47,048 nucleotides of DNA from an uncultured Actinomyces sp. (GCA_938041695.1 CALISI010000019.1:1-47048), one strand, 5' to 3'; counted from the first letter of the stretch, positions 1 to 9,016 are shown. Made by a program: numbers and translations. The notes: generated by a model from the letters alone, not told the origin.

Positions 1-1107
1 TACGGCGGCGACGTCATGTTCGTCAACATCTCCGCCAAGCAGCGCACGGGCATCCGCGAGCTGCTCGAGGCCGTCCTGCTGACCGCCGACGCGGCGCTGA
101 CCCTCGAGGCCAACCCGAATACCGACGCGCGCGGTGTCGCCATCGAAGCGAACCTGGACAAGGGCCGCGGCGCCGTCGCGACCATGCTGGTCCAGCGCGG
201 CACGCTCCACGTGGGTGATTCCCTCGTGGTCGGCTCGTCCTACGGTCGCGTGCGTGCAATGTTCGACGACGCTGGTAACGACGTCTCCGAGGCCGGCCCG
301 TCGACTCCCGTCGCGGTCCTCGGTCTCACGTCCGTCCCACGTGCCGGTGACTCCTTCCTGGTTGCGCCCGACGACCGCACGGCTCGCCAGATCGCCGACA
401 AGCGTGAGGCTGCCGAACGTCAGGCTCTGCTGGCCAAGCGCCGCAAGCGCGTCTCCCTGGAGGACTTCGACAAGGTCCTGGCCGAGGGCGAGGTCGACAC
501 CCTCAACCTGGTCATCAAGGGCGACGTGTCCGGTGCCGTCGAGGCGCTGGAAGACTCGCTGCTGCGTATCGACGTGGGCGACGAGGTCGCGCTGCGTATC
601 ATCCACCGCGGTGTCGGTGCGATCACGCAGAACGACGTCAACCTGGCGACCGTCGACAACGCGGTCATCATCGGCTTCAACGTCCGTCCCGCCGAGCGCG
701 TGGCCGAGATGGCGGATGCCGAGGGCGTCGAGATCAAGTACTACAACGTCATCTACTCTGCGATCGACGACATTGAAGCGGCCCTCAAGGGCATGCTCAA
801 GCCGATCTACGAGGAGGTCCAGCTGGGCACCGCGGAGATCCGCCAGGTCTTCCGCTCCGGCAAGTTCGGCAACATCGCCGGTTCGATCGTCCGTTCCGGC
901 ACGATCAAGCGCGGCACCAAGGCACGCCTGGTGCGTGACGGCGTCGTTGTCGCCGACAACCTCGAGATCGCGTCCCTGCGTCGCGAGAAGGACGATGTCA
1001 CCGAGGTCCGCGAGGGCTACGAGTGCGGTATCACCCTGGGGTACAAGGACATCGCCGAGGGCGACGTCATTGAGACCTGGGAGATGCGCGAGAAGGCTCG
1101 TGACTGA
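1..1107 (+). CDS. infB: Translation initiation factor IF-2, C-terminal part (5' truncated by window edge)
   Basis: The reading frame is open from base 1, so only the last 368 or so residues are present. IF-2 is the GTPase that brings initiator tRNA to the 30S subunit and promotes subunit joining. The G domain itself lies upstream. What is visible is the end of the G domain (SAKQRTGI is the typical G5 region), the EF-Tu-like domain 2, the linker helix and the C-terminal domains that bind fMet-tRNA; the stretch around FRSGKFGNIAGSIV is typical of domain C2. It heads the conserved infB-rbfA-truB cluster. A hairpin just after the stop separates it from rbfA. Confidence 0.97.
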   Translation, partial: YGGDVMFVNISAKQRTGIRELLEAVLLTADAALTLEANPNTDARGVAIEANLDKGRGAVATMLVQRGTLHVGDSLVVGSSYGRVRAMFDDAGNDVSEAGPSTPVAVLGLTSVPRAGDSFLVAPDDRTARQIADKREAAERQALLAKRRKRVSLEDFDKVLAEGEVDTLNLVIKGDVSGAVEALEDSLLRIDVGDEVALRIIHRGVGAITQNDVNLATVDNAVIIGFNVRPAERVAEMADAEGVEIKYYNVIYSAIDDIEAALKGMLKPIYEEVQLGTAEIRQVFRSGKFGNIAGSIVRSGTIKRGTKARLVRDGVVVADNLEIASLRREKDDVTEVREGYECGITLGYKDIAEGDVIETWEMREKARD

Positions 1108-1123
1108 TTCCGTGGTGTGAAGT

Positions 1124-1153
1124 ATCGGGGTCCGGGTATGCTCGGACCCCGAT
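1124..1153 (+). terminator. Hairpin after infB
   Basis: A perfect 11-bp stem (ATCGGGGTCCG pairing with CGGACCCCGAT) with an 8-nt loop begins 17 nt after the infB stop. It is followed only by a pyrimidine-rich CTTCTCTC, so it may be a weak terminator or an attenuator. A possible -10 for rbfA, TAGTGT at 1165-1170, lies just after it. Confidence 0.55.
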
Positions 1154-1206
1154 CTTCTCTCATCTAGTGTTTCGACAAGGGCGTGAGTGCCCGAAAGGAG
1201 GGCGCG

Positions 1207-1656
1207 ATGGCTGACGAGGCTCGCGTTCGTAAGGTGCAGGAGCGAATCCTGCAGACTGTCGCGTCGATGATCGGACGCCACGTGAAGGATCCCCGCCTGG
1301 AGCTCGTGACCATCACGGATGTGCGCGTGACGGGCGACTTGCAGCACGCGTCTATCTTCTACACGGTGCTCGGCGATGACGAGCAGCGTGAGAAGGCCGC
1401 ACGAGCCTTCGCATCCGCGCAGGGCCTGTTCCGCTCGCGTGTGGGCAAGGCTCTGGGCCTGCGTCTGACTCCGACCCTGGAGTTCATTCCCGATGCGCTG
1501 CCCGAAAGCGCCGCTGCGCTCGAGGACGCGCTGGCGAAGGCCAAGGCGAAGGACGAGGCCATCGCGGCCGCATCTGCCGGTGCCACCTACGCCGGCGACG
1601 CCGACCCCTACCGTCACGATGACGAAGAGGACGACGCCGAGAAGGATTGGGCCTGA
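1207..1656 (+). CDS. rbfA: 30S ribosome-binding factor A
   Basis: RbfA is a small KH-fold protein that binds the 30S subunit near the 5' helix of 16S rRNA and helps its late maturation and cold adaptation. The 149-residue product has the family core (VQERILQTVASMI, then DPRLELVTITDVRVTGDL, then the ALGLRLTPTLEFIPD end of the fold), followed by an acidic tail rich in Asp and Glu (about residues 120-149). The ATG at 1207 is chosen because GAAAGGAGG lies just upstream at 1193-1201. An in-frame GTG at 1183 would leave this site inside the gene. truB begins 5 nt after the stop, so the two genes are probably co-translated. Confidence 0.95.
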   Translation: MADEARVRKVQERILQTVASMIGRHVKDPRLELVTITDVRVTGDLQHASIFYTVLGDDEQREKAARAFASAQGLFRSRVGKALGLRLTPTLEFIPDALPESAAALEDALAKAKAKDEAIAAASAGATYAGDADPYRHDDEEDDAEKDWA

Positions 1657-1661
1657 CCCTC

Positions 1662-2714
1662 ATGGCTCGTCGACCCGATAATCCGCGCCCCGGCCTCTTC
1701 GCTATCGACAAGCCGCAGGGGCTCACCAGCCACGACGTGGTCTCACGCGTGCGACGCCTGGCCCACACCCGCAAGGTGGGGCACGGCGGCACGCTGGACC
1801 CGATGGCGACGGGAGTCCTCGTGATCGGCATCGGCAAGGCGACGAAGCTGCTCACCTGGGTGAGCGGTCATTCGAAGGAATATCGGGCGACGATCCGCTT
1901 CGGCGTCGCCACCAACACGGACGACGCTGAGGGCGTCGCGACCGCCGCCGTTGGCTGTGCATCGCTGAGTGAGGAGCAGCTCGAGGCTGCTCTCGCGCCG
2001 CTGCGCGGCGACATCATGCAGGTTCCCTCGACCGTTTCGGCGATCAAGGTGAATGGCAAGCGTGCCTACGCACTCGCTCGCGCCGGCGAAGATGTCGAGC
2101 TGGCGGCGCGCCCGGTGCGCATTTCGCGCCTGGAGGTCCTCGCACCCCCGAGACCCGTCGAGTGCGTGCTGGAGGAGGCTGACGCTGACAATGCACCCGA
2201 CGAACAGGTTCTCTCCGGTCCCGTTCGCGTGGTCGACGTCGACGTCGTCGTCGAGTGCTCCTCGGGCACCTACGTACGTGCTCTCGCGCGTGACGCGGGC
2301 GAGGCGCTCGGTGTGGGCGCCCATCTGACCGCGCTGCGCCGTACGCGCGTCGGTGACGTGACGGTGGAGTCGGCAGTGACGCTCGACGAGCTGAGCGCGG
2401 CCGTCGAGGCAGCCACCCTGGAAGGAGAGCCGGAGGCGGAACCGATCCTGCCCCTCGTCCCCCTGGGGGAGGCCGCGCGCACCATGTTCCCCACTCTCCT
2501 CCTGACCGAGGCCGAGGCCGGAGCGTTCGCTCATGGTCAGGCCCCCAGGCATTCGCGCGGTGAACTGGCGCAGTGGGCGACCGAGGTCGGCTATCGCCCG
2601 GACGGCTCGTCCGAGGAGGAAGCGTCACCGATCGCTGCGCTCGCGCCGGACGGCACCGTCCTGGGTCTGCTTCGCATTGACGAGGCGCGCCTGCGTACCG
2701 TCCTGGTTTTCTAG
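1662..2714 (+). CDS. truB: tRNA pseudouridine(55) synthase
   Basis: TruB converts uridine 55 of the T-loop of tRNAs to pseudouridine. The 350-residue product carries the catalytic motif GGTLDPMATGVL near residue 45, with the catalytic Asp, and the family motifs RPVRI and SGTYVRALARD (near 205-215). The C-terminal part after about residue 260 is an acidic, actinobacterial-style PUA-like extension. The ATG at 1662, 5 nt after the rbfA stop, is preferred over an in-frame TTG at 1647 that would overlap rbfA. ribF follows after 10 nt, so rbfA-truB-ribF form one operon. Confidence 0.95.
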   Translation: MARRPDNPRPGLFAIDKPQGLTSHDVVSRVRRLAHTRKVGHGGTLDPMATGVLVIGIGKATKLLTWVSGHSKEYRATIRFGVATNTDDAEGVATAAVGCASLSEEQLEAALAPLRGDIMQVPSTVSAIKVNGKRAYALARAGEDVELAARPVRISRLEVLAPPRPVECVLEEADADNAPDEQVLSGPVRVVDVDVVVECSSGTYVRALARDAGEALGVGAHLTALRRTRVGDVTVESAVTLDELSAAVEAATLEGEPEAEPILPLVPLGEAARTMFPTLLLTEAEAGAFAHGQAPRHSRGELAQWATEVGYRPDGSSEEEASPIAALAPDGTVLGLLRIDEARLRTVLVF

Positions 2715-2724
2715 AAAGAGACTC

Positions 2725-3714
2725 ATGAACGTCTGGTATTCCCTCTCTGACATCCCCGGCAACGAGGCCAGTGTCGTCACCATTGGCAATTTCGATGGCA
2801 TGCACAACGGACACAAGAAGGTCGTCTCCACGTGTATTGAGCGCGCCCACAAGCTCGGAGTCGACGCGGTGGCCATCACGTTCGACCCGCACCCCATCCA
2901 GGTACACAAGCCCGAGGTGGGCCTCCAGCTCATCTCCCCGCTGCGCGATCGCCTCGACGCGATGGCTGCGGCCGGCCTGGACGCGACGCTCGTCGCGCAC
3001 TATGACGCGAGTGTCTACAGCCTCGAGCCCGAGGAATTCGTCTACGAATACCTCGTGGAGCGCTGTGGTGCCCGCGAGGTCGTCGTCGGCGAAGACTTCC
3101 GCTTCGGACGCGGCAACGCGGGGACGATCGACACGCTGCGCGAGCTGGGAAGCCGCTACGGATTTGGTGTTATTACCGTCACCGACATTGAGGCGCCCGA
3201 AGGACGGCGTTGGTCCTCCTCCTGGGTGCGTGAGCTCCTGGCAGCCGGAGACGTCTCCGGTGCCGCCCGAGTCCTCGGACACCTCCACCGCATCCGTGGG
3301 ACCGTCTGCCACGGTTTCAAGCGTGGCCGCACCCTCGGCTTCCCGACCGCGAACCTTTCCGAAGACGTCGAAGGCGTCATCCCAGCGGACGGCGTCTACG
3401 CCGGTTGGGTTGTTCGCGCCGTGCCGGGCACACAGTCCGCTGAGTTCCTCCCCGCTGCGATCTCCGTGGGAACCAATCCCCAGTTCAATGGTGAGGAGCG
3501 CACCGTTGAAGCCCACGTCCTGGGACGCTCGGACCTGAACCTCTACGGCGAACGCATCGCCGTCACGTTTGTGTCGCGCATCCGGCCGATGATGTCCTTC
3601 GACTCCCTTGATGAGTTGCTGACCCAGATGGACGATGACCTGCGTCAGACCGCATCCGTTCTCGGCATCGGTGTCGCTGGGCGCGTCGACCCGGACTCCG
3701 TGACCGCACGATAG
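2725..3714 (+). CDS. ribF: Bifunctional riboflavin kinase / FAD synthetase
   Basis: This enzyme phosphorylates riboflavin to FMN and then adenylylates FMN to FAD in the cytosol. The 329-residue length is usual for the family. The N-terminal FAD synthetase domain has the nucleotidyltransferase signature GNFDGMHNGHKK (about residues 19-30) and VGEDFRFGRGN. The C-terminal kinase domain has RGTVCHGFKRGRTLGFPTAN (about 192-211) and the downstream SVGTNPQFNG motif. The ATG at 2725 follows an AGAAAGAG site after the truB stop. The roughly 230 nt after the gene hold only weak hairpins and then the rpsO leader. Confidence 0.96.
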   Translation: MNVWYSLSDIPGNEASVVTIGNFDGMHNGHKKVVSTCIERAHKLGVDAVAITFDPHPIQVHKPEVGLQLISPLRDRLDAMAAAGLDATLVAHYDASVYSLEPEEFVYEYLVERCGAREVVVGEDFRFGRGNAGTIDTLRELGSRYGFGVITVTDIEAPEGRRWSSSWVRELLAAGDVSGAARVLGHLHRIRGTVCHGFKRGRTLGFPTANLSEDVEGVIPADGVYAGWVVRAVPGTQSAEFLPAAISVGTNPQFNGEERTVEAHVLGRSDLNLYGERIAVTFVSRIRPMMSFDSLDELLTQMDDDLRQTASVLGIGVAGRVDPDSVTAR

Positions 3715-3943
3715 GCCTCGCGCGGCAGACGAGCTGGGCGAATATCCACCCGGCCCGAGGCCCCGGAGCGGTGGATGGGGGAGGGAAGCCTCCTCGTTGA
3801 GGAGTGGAATCGTTAGCTTGGTCGCTCATTGTGGGGATAAAGCGAGTGGCGTGCTACTGTAGAAAAGCCGTACACCGGCCGCGGACTGTCAGCACCCGGG
3901 AAAAGCCCGGATGCCCCGCGCAACGAATACAAAGGAGAAGCCT

Positions 3944-4213
3944 GTGCCGCTGAGCAAGGACGTCAAGGACCAGATCATCGCCGAGTATGCTACCCACGAG
4001 GGCGACACCGGTTCCCCCGAGGTGCAGATCGCGCTGCTGACCCGTCGCATCAAGGATCTGACCGAGCACTTCAAGACTCACACGCACGACCACCACTCCC
4101 GTCGTGGCCTGCTGCTGCTGGTCGGCCGTCGTCGCCGCCTGCTGGGTTACCTGGCTGACATCGACATCGAGCGTTACCGCTCGCTCATCGAGCGTCTCGG
4201 CCTGCGCCGCTGA
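3944..4213 (+). CDS. rpsO: 30S ribosomal protein S15
   Basis: S15 is a primary 16S rRNA binding protein of the 30S platform and forms an intersubunit bridge. From the GTG at 3944 the product is 89 residues, the family length, with the typical GDTGSPEVQIALLT, HDHHSRRGLLLLVGRRRRLL and YRSLIERLGLRR segments. AAAGGAG at 3931-3937 sets this start; an upstream ATG at 3911 in frame would add an unrelated 11-residue leader. A possible -10 TACTGT at 3855-3860 would give an untranslated leader of about 75 nt containing a CCGGG/CCCGG hairpin near 3896-3910. S15 often represses its own translation through such leaders, but no known S15-binding motif could be confirmed. Confidence 0.97.
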   Translation: MPLSKDVKDQIIAEYATHEGDTGSPEVQIALLTRRIKDLTEHFKTHTHDHHSRRGLLLLVGRRRRLLGYLADIDIERYRSLIERLGLRR

Positions 4214-4218
4214 TTTTG

Positions 4219-4257
4219 GGCCGGCCCGCCTCCCGTAGCGGAGACGGGCCGGTTTTC
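4219..4257 (+). terminator. Rho-independent terminator after rpsO
   Basis: CCGGCCCGCCTCC (4221-4233) pairs with GGAGACGGGCCGG (4240-4252) with one mismatch, followed by TTTT. It starts 7 nt after the rpsO stop and separates rpsO from pnp. Confidence 0.85.
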
Positions 4258-4308
4258 ACACGCCCGCCTCGGGCAAACCGTTATTTTTCGCGCACAAACC
4301 GCCGGTTT

Positions 4309-4380
4309 TCGACAGTGGCCTACGGAGCGCCTATCCGTGGGCTTCGATCGAAGGCCGAAGTGGAGCGCGACACCAACAAA
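4309..4380 (+). ncRNA. Candidate structured 5' leader of pnp
   Basis: The 140 nt between the rpsO terminator and pnp can fold into adjacent hairpins. CCTACGGA (4319-4326) pairs with TCCGTGGG (4334-4341) with one G-U pair. CTTCG (4342-4346) pairs with CGAAG (4356-4360), within which TTCGATCGAA is itself palindromic. A conserved RNA called the Actino-pnp motif is known upstream of exoribonuclease genes in Actinobacteria. Position fits, but I cannot confirm the consensus by eye. Confidence 0.4.
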
Positions 4381-4397
4381 CCAAGGAGAAACGCCCC

Positions 4398-6743
4398 ATG
4401 ATGGAAGGCTCCGACATCATCGCCGCAGAGGCGATTATCGATAACGGCCGTTTCGGCAAGCGCGTCGTGCGCTTCGAAACCGGTCGTCTCGCCAAGCAGG
4501 CCGCAGGTTCCGCCCTGGCCTACCTGGACGATTCCACCACCGTTCTGTCCGCCACCACGGTGGGCAAGAACCCGAAGGACCAGTTCGACTTCTTCCCGCT
4601 GACCGTCGACGTTGAAGAGCGCCAGTACGCTGCGGGTCGCATCCCCGGTTCCTTCTTCCGCCGCGAAGGCCGCGCGGGCACCGAGGCCATCCTGGCCGCC
4701 CGCCTCATCGACCGCCCGCTGCGCCCCGGCTTCGTTAAGGGCCTGCGCAACGAGGTTCAGGTCGTCGAGACCATCCTGACGATTGACCCCGACGACGCGT
4801 ATGACGTCCTGGCGATCAACGCCGCGTCCATGTCCACCCAGATCGCGGGCCTGCCCTTCACGGGCCCGATCGGCGGTACCCGCCTGGCGCTCATCGACGA
4901 CCAGTGGGTCGCGTTCCCGCGTTGGAGCGAGCTCGAGCGTTCCGTGTTCAACATCGTTGTCGCGGGCCGTATCGTCACCAAGGAAGACGGCTCCGAAGAC
5001 GTCGCGATCATGATGGTCGAGGCCGGCGGCGGCAAGAATGAGTGGGAGCTCATTCACTCTGGCGCCACCGCGCCCACCGAAGATGTCGTGGCCGACGGCC
5101 TTGAGGCCGCCAAGCCCTTCATCAAGGCGCTGTGCGAGGCTCAGATCAAGGTCGCAGAAAAGGCCTCCAAGGAGACCGCCGACTTCCCGCTGTTCCTGGA
5201 CTACACCGACGAAGAGTACGCGGCGGTCGAGGAGTACGCGGCCGAGAAGATCGCTCAGGCCCTGCTGACCGAGGGCAAGCTCGCCCGCGATGAGGCCGTT
5301 GACGCCGTCAAGGAAGAGATGCTGGGCGCCCTGGCCGAGCGCTTCCCCGAGTCGGAAAAGGCCCTCAAGGCCGCGTTCCGTTCGCTCGAGAAGGCCACGA
5401 TCCGTAACCGCACCCTGCGCGAAGAGATCCGCATGGACGGCCGTACGCCGCGCCAGATCCGTTCTCTGTCCGCCGAGGTCGAGGTCCTGCCCCGCGTGCA
5501 CGGCTCCGCCCTCTTCCAGCGCGGTGAGACCCAGATCCTGGGCATCACCACCCTGGCGATGCTGCGCATGGAGCAGCAGATCGACAACCTGTCGCCCATT
5601 AACTCCAAGCGCTACATGCACCAGTACAACTTCGCTCCGTTCTCCACGGGCGAGGTTGGCCGCGTCGGCTCGCCGAAGCGTCGCGAGATCGGCCACGGTG
5701 ACCTGGCCGAGCGCGCCCTGGTTCCCGTCCTGCCTTCGCGCGAGGAGTTCCCCTACGCGATCCGTCAGGTCTCCGAGACCATGGGCTCCAACGGCTCTTC
5801 CTCGATGGGTTCCGTCTGCGCCTCGACCCTGTCTCTCCTCCAGGCTGGCGTGCCGCTGCGCGCCCCCGTTGCGGGCATCGCGATGGGCCTCATGACCGGT
5901 GAGGTCGACGGCCAGTTCAAGGCCGTTACCCTGACCGACATCCTGGGCGCCGAGGACGGCTTCGGCGACATGGATTTCAAGGTTGCCGGTACCCGCGACT
6001 TCATCACGGCCCTGCAGCTTGACACCAAGCTCGACGGCATCGACTCCCAGGTGCTGCGCGGCGCGCTGGCCCAGGCCCGCGATGCCCGCCTGGCGATCCT
6101 CGACCTCATCAACCAGGCGATTGACGGCCCCGACGAGATGAGCCCCAACGCTCCTCGTATCATCACCGTCAAGGTCCCCGTCGACAAGATCGGCGAGGTC
6201 ATCGGCCCCAAGGGCAAGATGATCAACCAGATCCAGGACGAGACCGGCGCCGACGTCACCATCGAGGACGACGGCACCGTCTACATCGCCTCCTCCGACG
6301 GCGCCTCCGCCGAGGCCGCCCGCACGATGGTCAACCAGATCGCGAACCCGCAGATGCCCGAGGTCGGCGAGCGTTTCGTCGGCACGGTCGTCAAGACCAC
6401 GTCCTTCGGCGCCTTCGTGTCGCTGACCCCCGGCAAGGACGGCCTCCTGCACATCTCGCAGGTGCGTCGCCTCGTGGGCGGCAAGCGTATCGACTCGGTG
6501 GACGACGTCCTGCAGGTCGGCCAGCAGGTCGAGGTCGAGATCGCTGAGATCGGCGACCGCGGCAAGCTGAGCCTGCACGCCGTCATCGACGGCGAGGCCG
6601 GCGAGCTCGAGGCCCCCGAGGGCGAGGCGACCGAGCAGCGCCGTGAGCGCCGTGATCGCTCCGAGCGTCGTGAGCGTCGCCCCCGCACCCGCACCCGTCG
6701 TCGCCGCGACGACGAGCGCGAGGAAGGCGCTTCCGAGGAGTGA
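4398..6743 (+). CDS. pnp: Polyribonucleotide nucleotidyltransferase (PNPase)
   Basis: PNPase degrades RNA 3' to 5' using phosphate; actinobacterial members have also been described as guanosine pentaphosphate synthetases. The 781-residue product has two RNase PH-like domains (about 15-150 and 340-560, the second with GEVGRVGSPKRREIGHGDLAERAL) joined by a helical domain. A KH domain (KVPVDKIGEVIGPKGKMIN, about 589 on) and an S1 domain (about 655-728) follow. The tail from about 735 is an unusually basic Arg-rich segment ending in an acidic patch. AAGGAG at 4383-4388 supports the start at the first of two ATGs. A strong terminator follows. Confidence 0.97.
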   Translation: MMEGSDIIAAEAIIDNGRFGKRVVRFETGRLAKQAAGSALAYLDDSTTVLSATTVGKNPKDQFDFFPLTVDVEERQYAAGRIPGSFFRREGRAGTEAILAARLIDRPLRPGFVKGLRNEVQVVETILTIDPDDAYDVLAINAASMSTQIAGLPFTGPIGGTRLALIDDQWVAFPRWSELERSVFNIVVAGRIVTKEDGSEDVAIMMVEAGGGKNEWELIHSGATAPTEDVVADGLEAAKPFIKALCEAQIKVAEKASKETADFPLFLDYTDEEYAAVEEYAAEKIAQALLTEGKLARDEAVDAVKEEMLGALAERFPESEKALKAAFRSLEKATIRNRTLREEIRMDGRTPRQIRSLSAEVEVLPRVHGSALFQRGETQILGITTLAMLRMEQQIDNLSPINSKRYMHQYNFAPFSTGEVGRVGSPKRREIGHGDLAERALVPVLPSREEFPYAIRQVSETMGSNGSSSMGSVCASTLSLLQAGVPLRAPVAGIAMGLMTGEVDGQFKAVTLTDILGAEDGFGDMDFKVAGTRDFITALQLDTKLDGIDSQVLRGALAQARDARLAILDLINQAIDGPDEMSPNAPRIITVKVPVDKIGEVIGPKGKMINQIQDETGADVTIEDDGTVYIASSDGASAEAARTMVNQIANPQMPEVGERFVGTVVKTTSFGAFVSLTPGKDGLLHISQVRRLVGGKRIDSVDDVLQVGQQVEVEIAEIGDRGKLSLHAVIDGEAGELEAPEGEATEQRRERRDRSERRERRPRTRTRRRRDDEREEGASEE

Positions 6744-6766
6744 GTAGCTCCCGCTAGCTGAATTGT

Positions 6767-6816
6767 GCCGGTGGCCGGGACGGAGCGTGTACTCCGCCCG
6801 GCCACCGGCCTTTTTG
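6767..6816 (+). terminator. Rho-independent terminator after pnp
   Basis: A perfect 13-bp stem (GCCGGTGGCCGGG, 6767-6779, with CCCGGCCACCGGC, 6797-6809) encloses a second 5-bp stem (CGGAG/CTCCG), followed by CTTTTTG. Confidence 0.93.
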
Positions 6817-6874
6817 CGGCTAGACTGTGTACGTTTCGTGCCAAGCCCCGATCAGGGGATGCAAGAGGAGAAAA

Positions 6875-8179
6875 ATGACCCCCAAGCCGCTGCCGCTCGA
6901 CGAGGCGCGTCTGTCCATCGAGGACGGCGATACCCGCATTGATCGCACGATCCTGGGAGCGGGAACGCGCGTTCTCACCCAGATGATCCCGGCGACGAAG
7001 AGCGCGGGAGTCTCTCTGTGGGTGCCCGTGGGCTCGCGCGACGAGGGACCGCGCACGGCGGGATCGACGCACTTCCTTGAGCACCTGCTCTTCAAGGGCA
7101 CGAACAAGCGCTCCGCCCTCGACATCGCCGTCGCCTTCGACAGCGTGGGCGGAGAGTCGAACGCGGAGACCGCGCGTGAGCACACCGCCTACTGGGCGCG
7201 CGTGCGCGACGCTGATCTCGACATGGCGATCGAGACGCTGGCCGACATGGTCACGGACTCCCGCCTGGATGAGGATGACTTTTCGATGGAACGTGGCGTC
7301 ATCCTGGACGAACTGGCGATGGGGGAGGATTCGCCGACCGATACGGTTCACGATGCCTTCCAGCTGGCCGTCCACGGCGATCGCCCGATCGGGCGCCCGG
7401 TAGGCGGCACGGCTCAGGCGATCCGCGAGGTCGAGCGCGCAGACGTGTGGGAGCACTACCAGGCTCACTACGGCCCCTCGTCCCTCATCGTGGCCGCCGC
7501 CGGTCACGTCGACCACGAATCGGTGTGCGAGCACGTCCAGGCTGCGCTCGACGGATCGCTCTGGGATGGGCGCAGCGCGGCCGCGCCCCGGCCTCGTCGA
7601 TCGACGGCCCCGAGCCCGATCGCCGACCACGATAAGGACGTCACCCGCCGACGCGACGTTACCCAGGCGCACGTCATCATCGGCTGCGAGGGCCTGTCCG
7701 CCACGGACCCGGCTGGACCGACCATGAGTGTCCTGCTGTCGGTCCTGGGCGGGTCGATGTCCTCGCGTCTCTTCCAGGAGGTGCGCGAAAAGCGCGGCCT
7801 GGCTTACACGACCTATGCCTTCGACATTGCCTACTCAGATACGGGTACCTTCGGCATGTACGCGGGCTGCAGCCCCGACAAGGTCGACGAGGTCGAGTCC
7901 ATCATGCGCGCCCAGCTGGAGCAGCTGGCGGCAGATGGCCCGACCGAGGAGGAAATGACGCGTGTGCGTGGGCAGGTGCGCGGTGGCGTTGTCCTGGGGC
8001 TGGAAGACAACTGGTCGCGCATGATGCGATTGGGCCGCTCGGAGATCATCGGACGCTACCGTCCTATCGATGAGTCTCTCGCGGAGTTCGACGCGGTGGA
8101 AGCATCCGACGTGCGCGCGTTGGCTGCGTCCCTTGTTACCAAGCTGGATTGCCGAGCTCTCGTCCTACCCGCCCAATGA
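6875..8179 (+). CDS. M16 family zinc metallopeptidase (processing-peptidase-like)
   Basis: This is a pitrilysin/M16 family zinc protease of 434 residues, the size of the single-chain bacterial homologues of mitochondrial processing peptidase. The inverted zinc motif HFLEH is at about residues 66-70. The third ligand Glu and the conserved second Glu lie in the ERGVILDELAM segment near 140. The C-terminal domain has the substrate-binding GGSMSSRLFQEVREKRGLAYT segment. The ATG at 6875 follows AAGAGGAG (6863-6870); a TAGACT -10 at 6821-6826 sits right after the pnp terminator. Its place between pnp and dapB matches the pepR position in mycobacteria. The natural substrate is not known. A 13-mer repeat lies in the linker between the two domains. 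Confidence 0.93.
   Translation: MTPKPLPLDEARLSIEDGDTRIDRTILGAGTRVLTQMIPATKSAGVSLWVPVGSRDEGPRTAGSTHFLEHLLFKGTNKRSALDIAVAFDSVGGESNAETAREHTAYWARVRDADLDMAIETLADMVTDSRLDEDDFSMERGVILDELAMGEDSPTDTVHDAFQLAVHGDRPIGRPVGGTAQAIREVERADVWEHYQAHYGPSSLIVAAAGHVDHESVCEHVQAALDGSLWDGRSAAAPRPRRSTAPSPIADHDKDVTRRRDVTQAHVIIGCEGLSATDPAGPTMSVLLSVLGGSMSSRLFQEVREKRGLAYTTYAFDIAYSDTGTFGMYAGCSPDKVDEVESIMRAQLEQLAADGPTEEEMTRVRGQVRGGVVLGLEDNWSRMMRLGRSEIIGRYRPIDESLAEFDAVEASDVRALAASLVTKLDCRALVLPAQ
7586..7598 (-). repeat. GACGAGGCCGGGG repeat, copy 1 (minus orientation)
   Basis: Exact copy, inside the interdomain linker of the M16 peptidase, where it encodes P-R-P-R-R on the plus strand. Its flanks extend the match with the copy at 46309 to 19 bp (GATCGACGAGGCCGGGGCG). 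Confidence 0.7.
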
Positions 8180-8275
8180 CAAGTGGAGAGTGAGAAACCC
8201 CCTGTCCGTCCGCGTGAGGCCTCGCCGCTGCGGGCATACCCTGAAAACACACATCACCATCAAAAGGAGAGCGCA

Positions 8276-9016
8276 ATGATTCGCGTGGCAGTGACCGGAG
8301 CCAAGGGCCGTATGGGCTCGACTGTTGTCCAGGCGGTGACGGGCGCCCCGGATATGGAGGTTGTTGCACTCTTCGACGCGGGAGACGAGATCACCGCCGA
8401 GAGCGTGAACGGCGCGCAGGTCGCCGTCGACTTCTCAATCCCCAGCGTCACCGAGTCCAACGTGCACGCGCTCCTCGACGCGGGAGTGGACGTCGTCGTG
8501 GGCACGACCGGCTGGACGGACGAGTCCTACGCGCGTGTGCGCGAACATGCCGAGGCGGCCGGGCGCGCCGTGTTGATCGCCCCGAACTTCGCGATGGGCG
8601 CGGTACTGGCCATGAAATTCGCGGCGATGGCCGCTCCCTACTTCGAGTCCGCCGAGGTCATCGAGATGCATCACCCGGCCAAGGTGGACGCCCCCTCAGG
8701 CACCGCGGTGGCGACCGCGCGCAGCATCGCGAAGGCCCGCGCCGAGGCTGGCCTGGGCGAGATGCCCGACGCGACGCAGACCGACGAGCTCGGCAGTCGC
8801 GGCGGCCGCGTTGACGGCGTTCCTGTCCATGCCGTGCGCCTGCGCGGCCTGACCGCCTCGGAAGAGATCCTGCTGGGTAATGCGGGCGAACAGCTGGTGA
8901 TTCGTACGGATTCCTTCGACCGCGTGTCCTTTATGCCCGGCGTCCTCCTGGGCGTGCGCCGCGTCATCGGTCGCACAGGCCTGACGATCGGGCTCGATCA
9001 GGTGATGGGCCTGTGA
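8276..9016 (+). CDS. dapB: 4-hydroxy-tetrahydrodipicolinate reductase
   Basis: DapB reduces hydroxytetrahydrodipicolinate with NAD(P)H in the diaminopimelate/lysine pathway. The 246-residue product starts with the dinucleotide-binding loop RVAVTGAKGRMG. It has the catalytic and substrate-binding segment EMHHPAKVDAPSGTA at about residues 130-144, and the ILLGNAGEQLVIRTDSFDR region of the C-terminal domain. AAAAGGAG at 8262-8269 supports the ATG at 8276; the frame is open upstream but no better site exists there. The stop overlaps the GTG of the next gene, implying translational coupling. Confidence 0.97.
   Translation: MIRVAVTGAKGRMGSTVVQAVTGAPDMEVVALFDAGDEITAESVNGAQVAVDFSIPSVTESNVHALLDAGVDVVVGTTGWTDESYARVREHAEAAGRAVLIAPNFAMGAVLAMKFAAMAAPYFESAEVIEMHHPAKVDAPSGTAVATARSIAKARAEAGLGEMPDATQTDELGSRGGRVDGVPVHAVRLRGLTASEEILLGNAGEQLVIRTDSFDRVSFMPGVLLGVRRVIGRTGLTIGLDQVMGL

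Noticed and set aside
2044..3516. Long open frame on the minus strand across truB and ribF
   Set aside because: Same reason: it lies opposite two well-supported genes and resembles no family.
4320..6578. Very long open frame on the minus strand across pnp
   Set aside because: It mirrors the codon structure of pnp, has low-complexity Asp/Gly/Leu/Val composition and no ribosome binding site; such antisense frames are common at this GC content.
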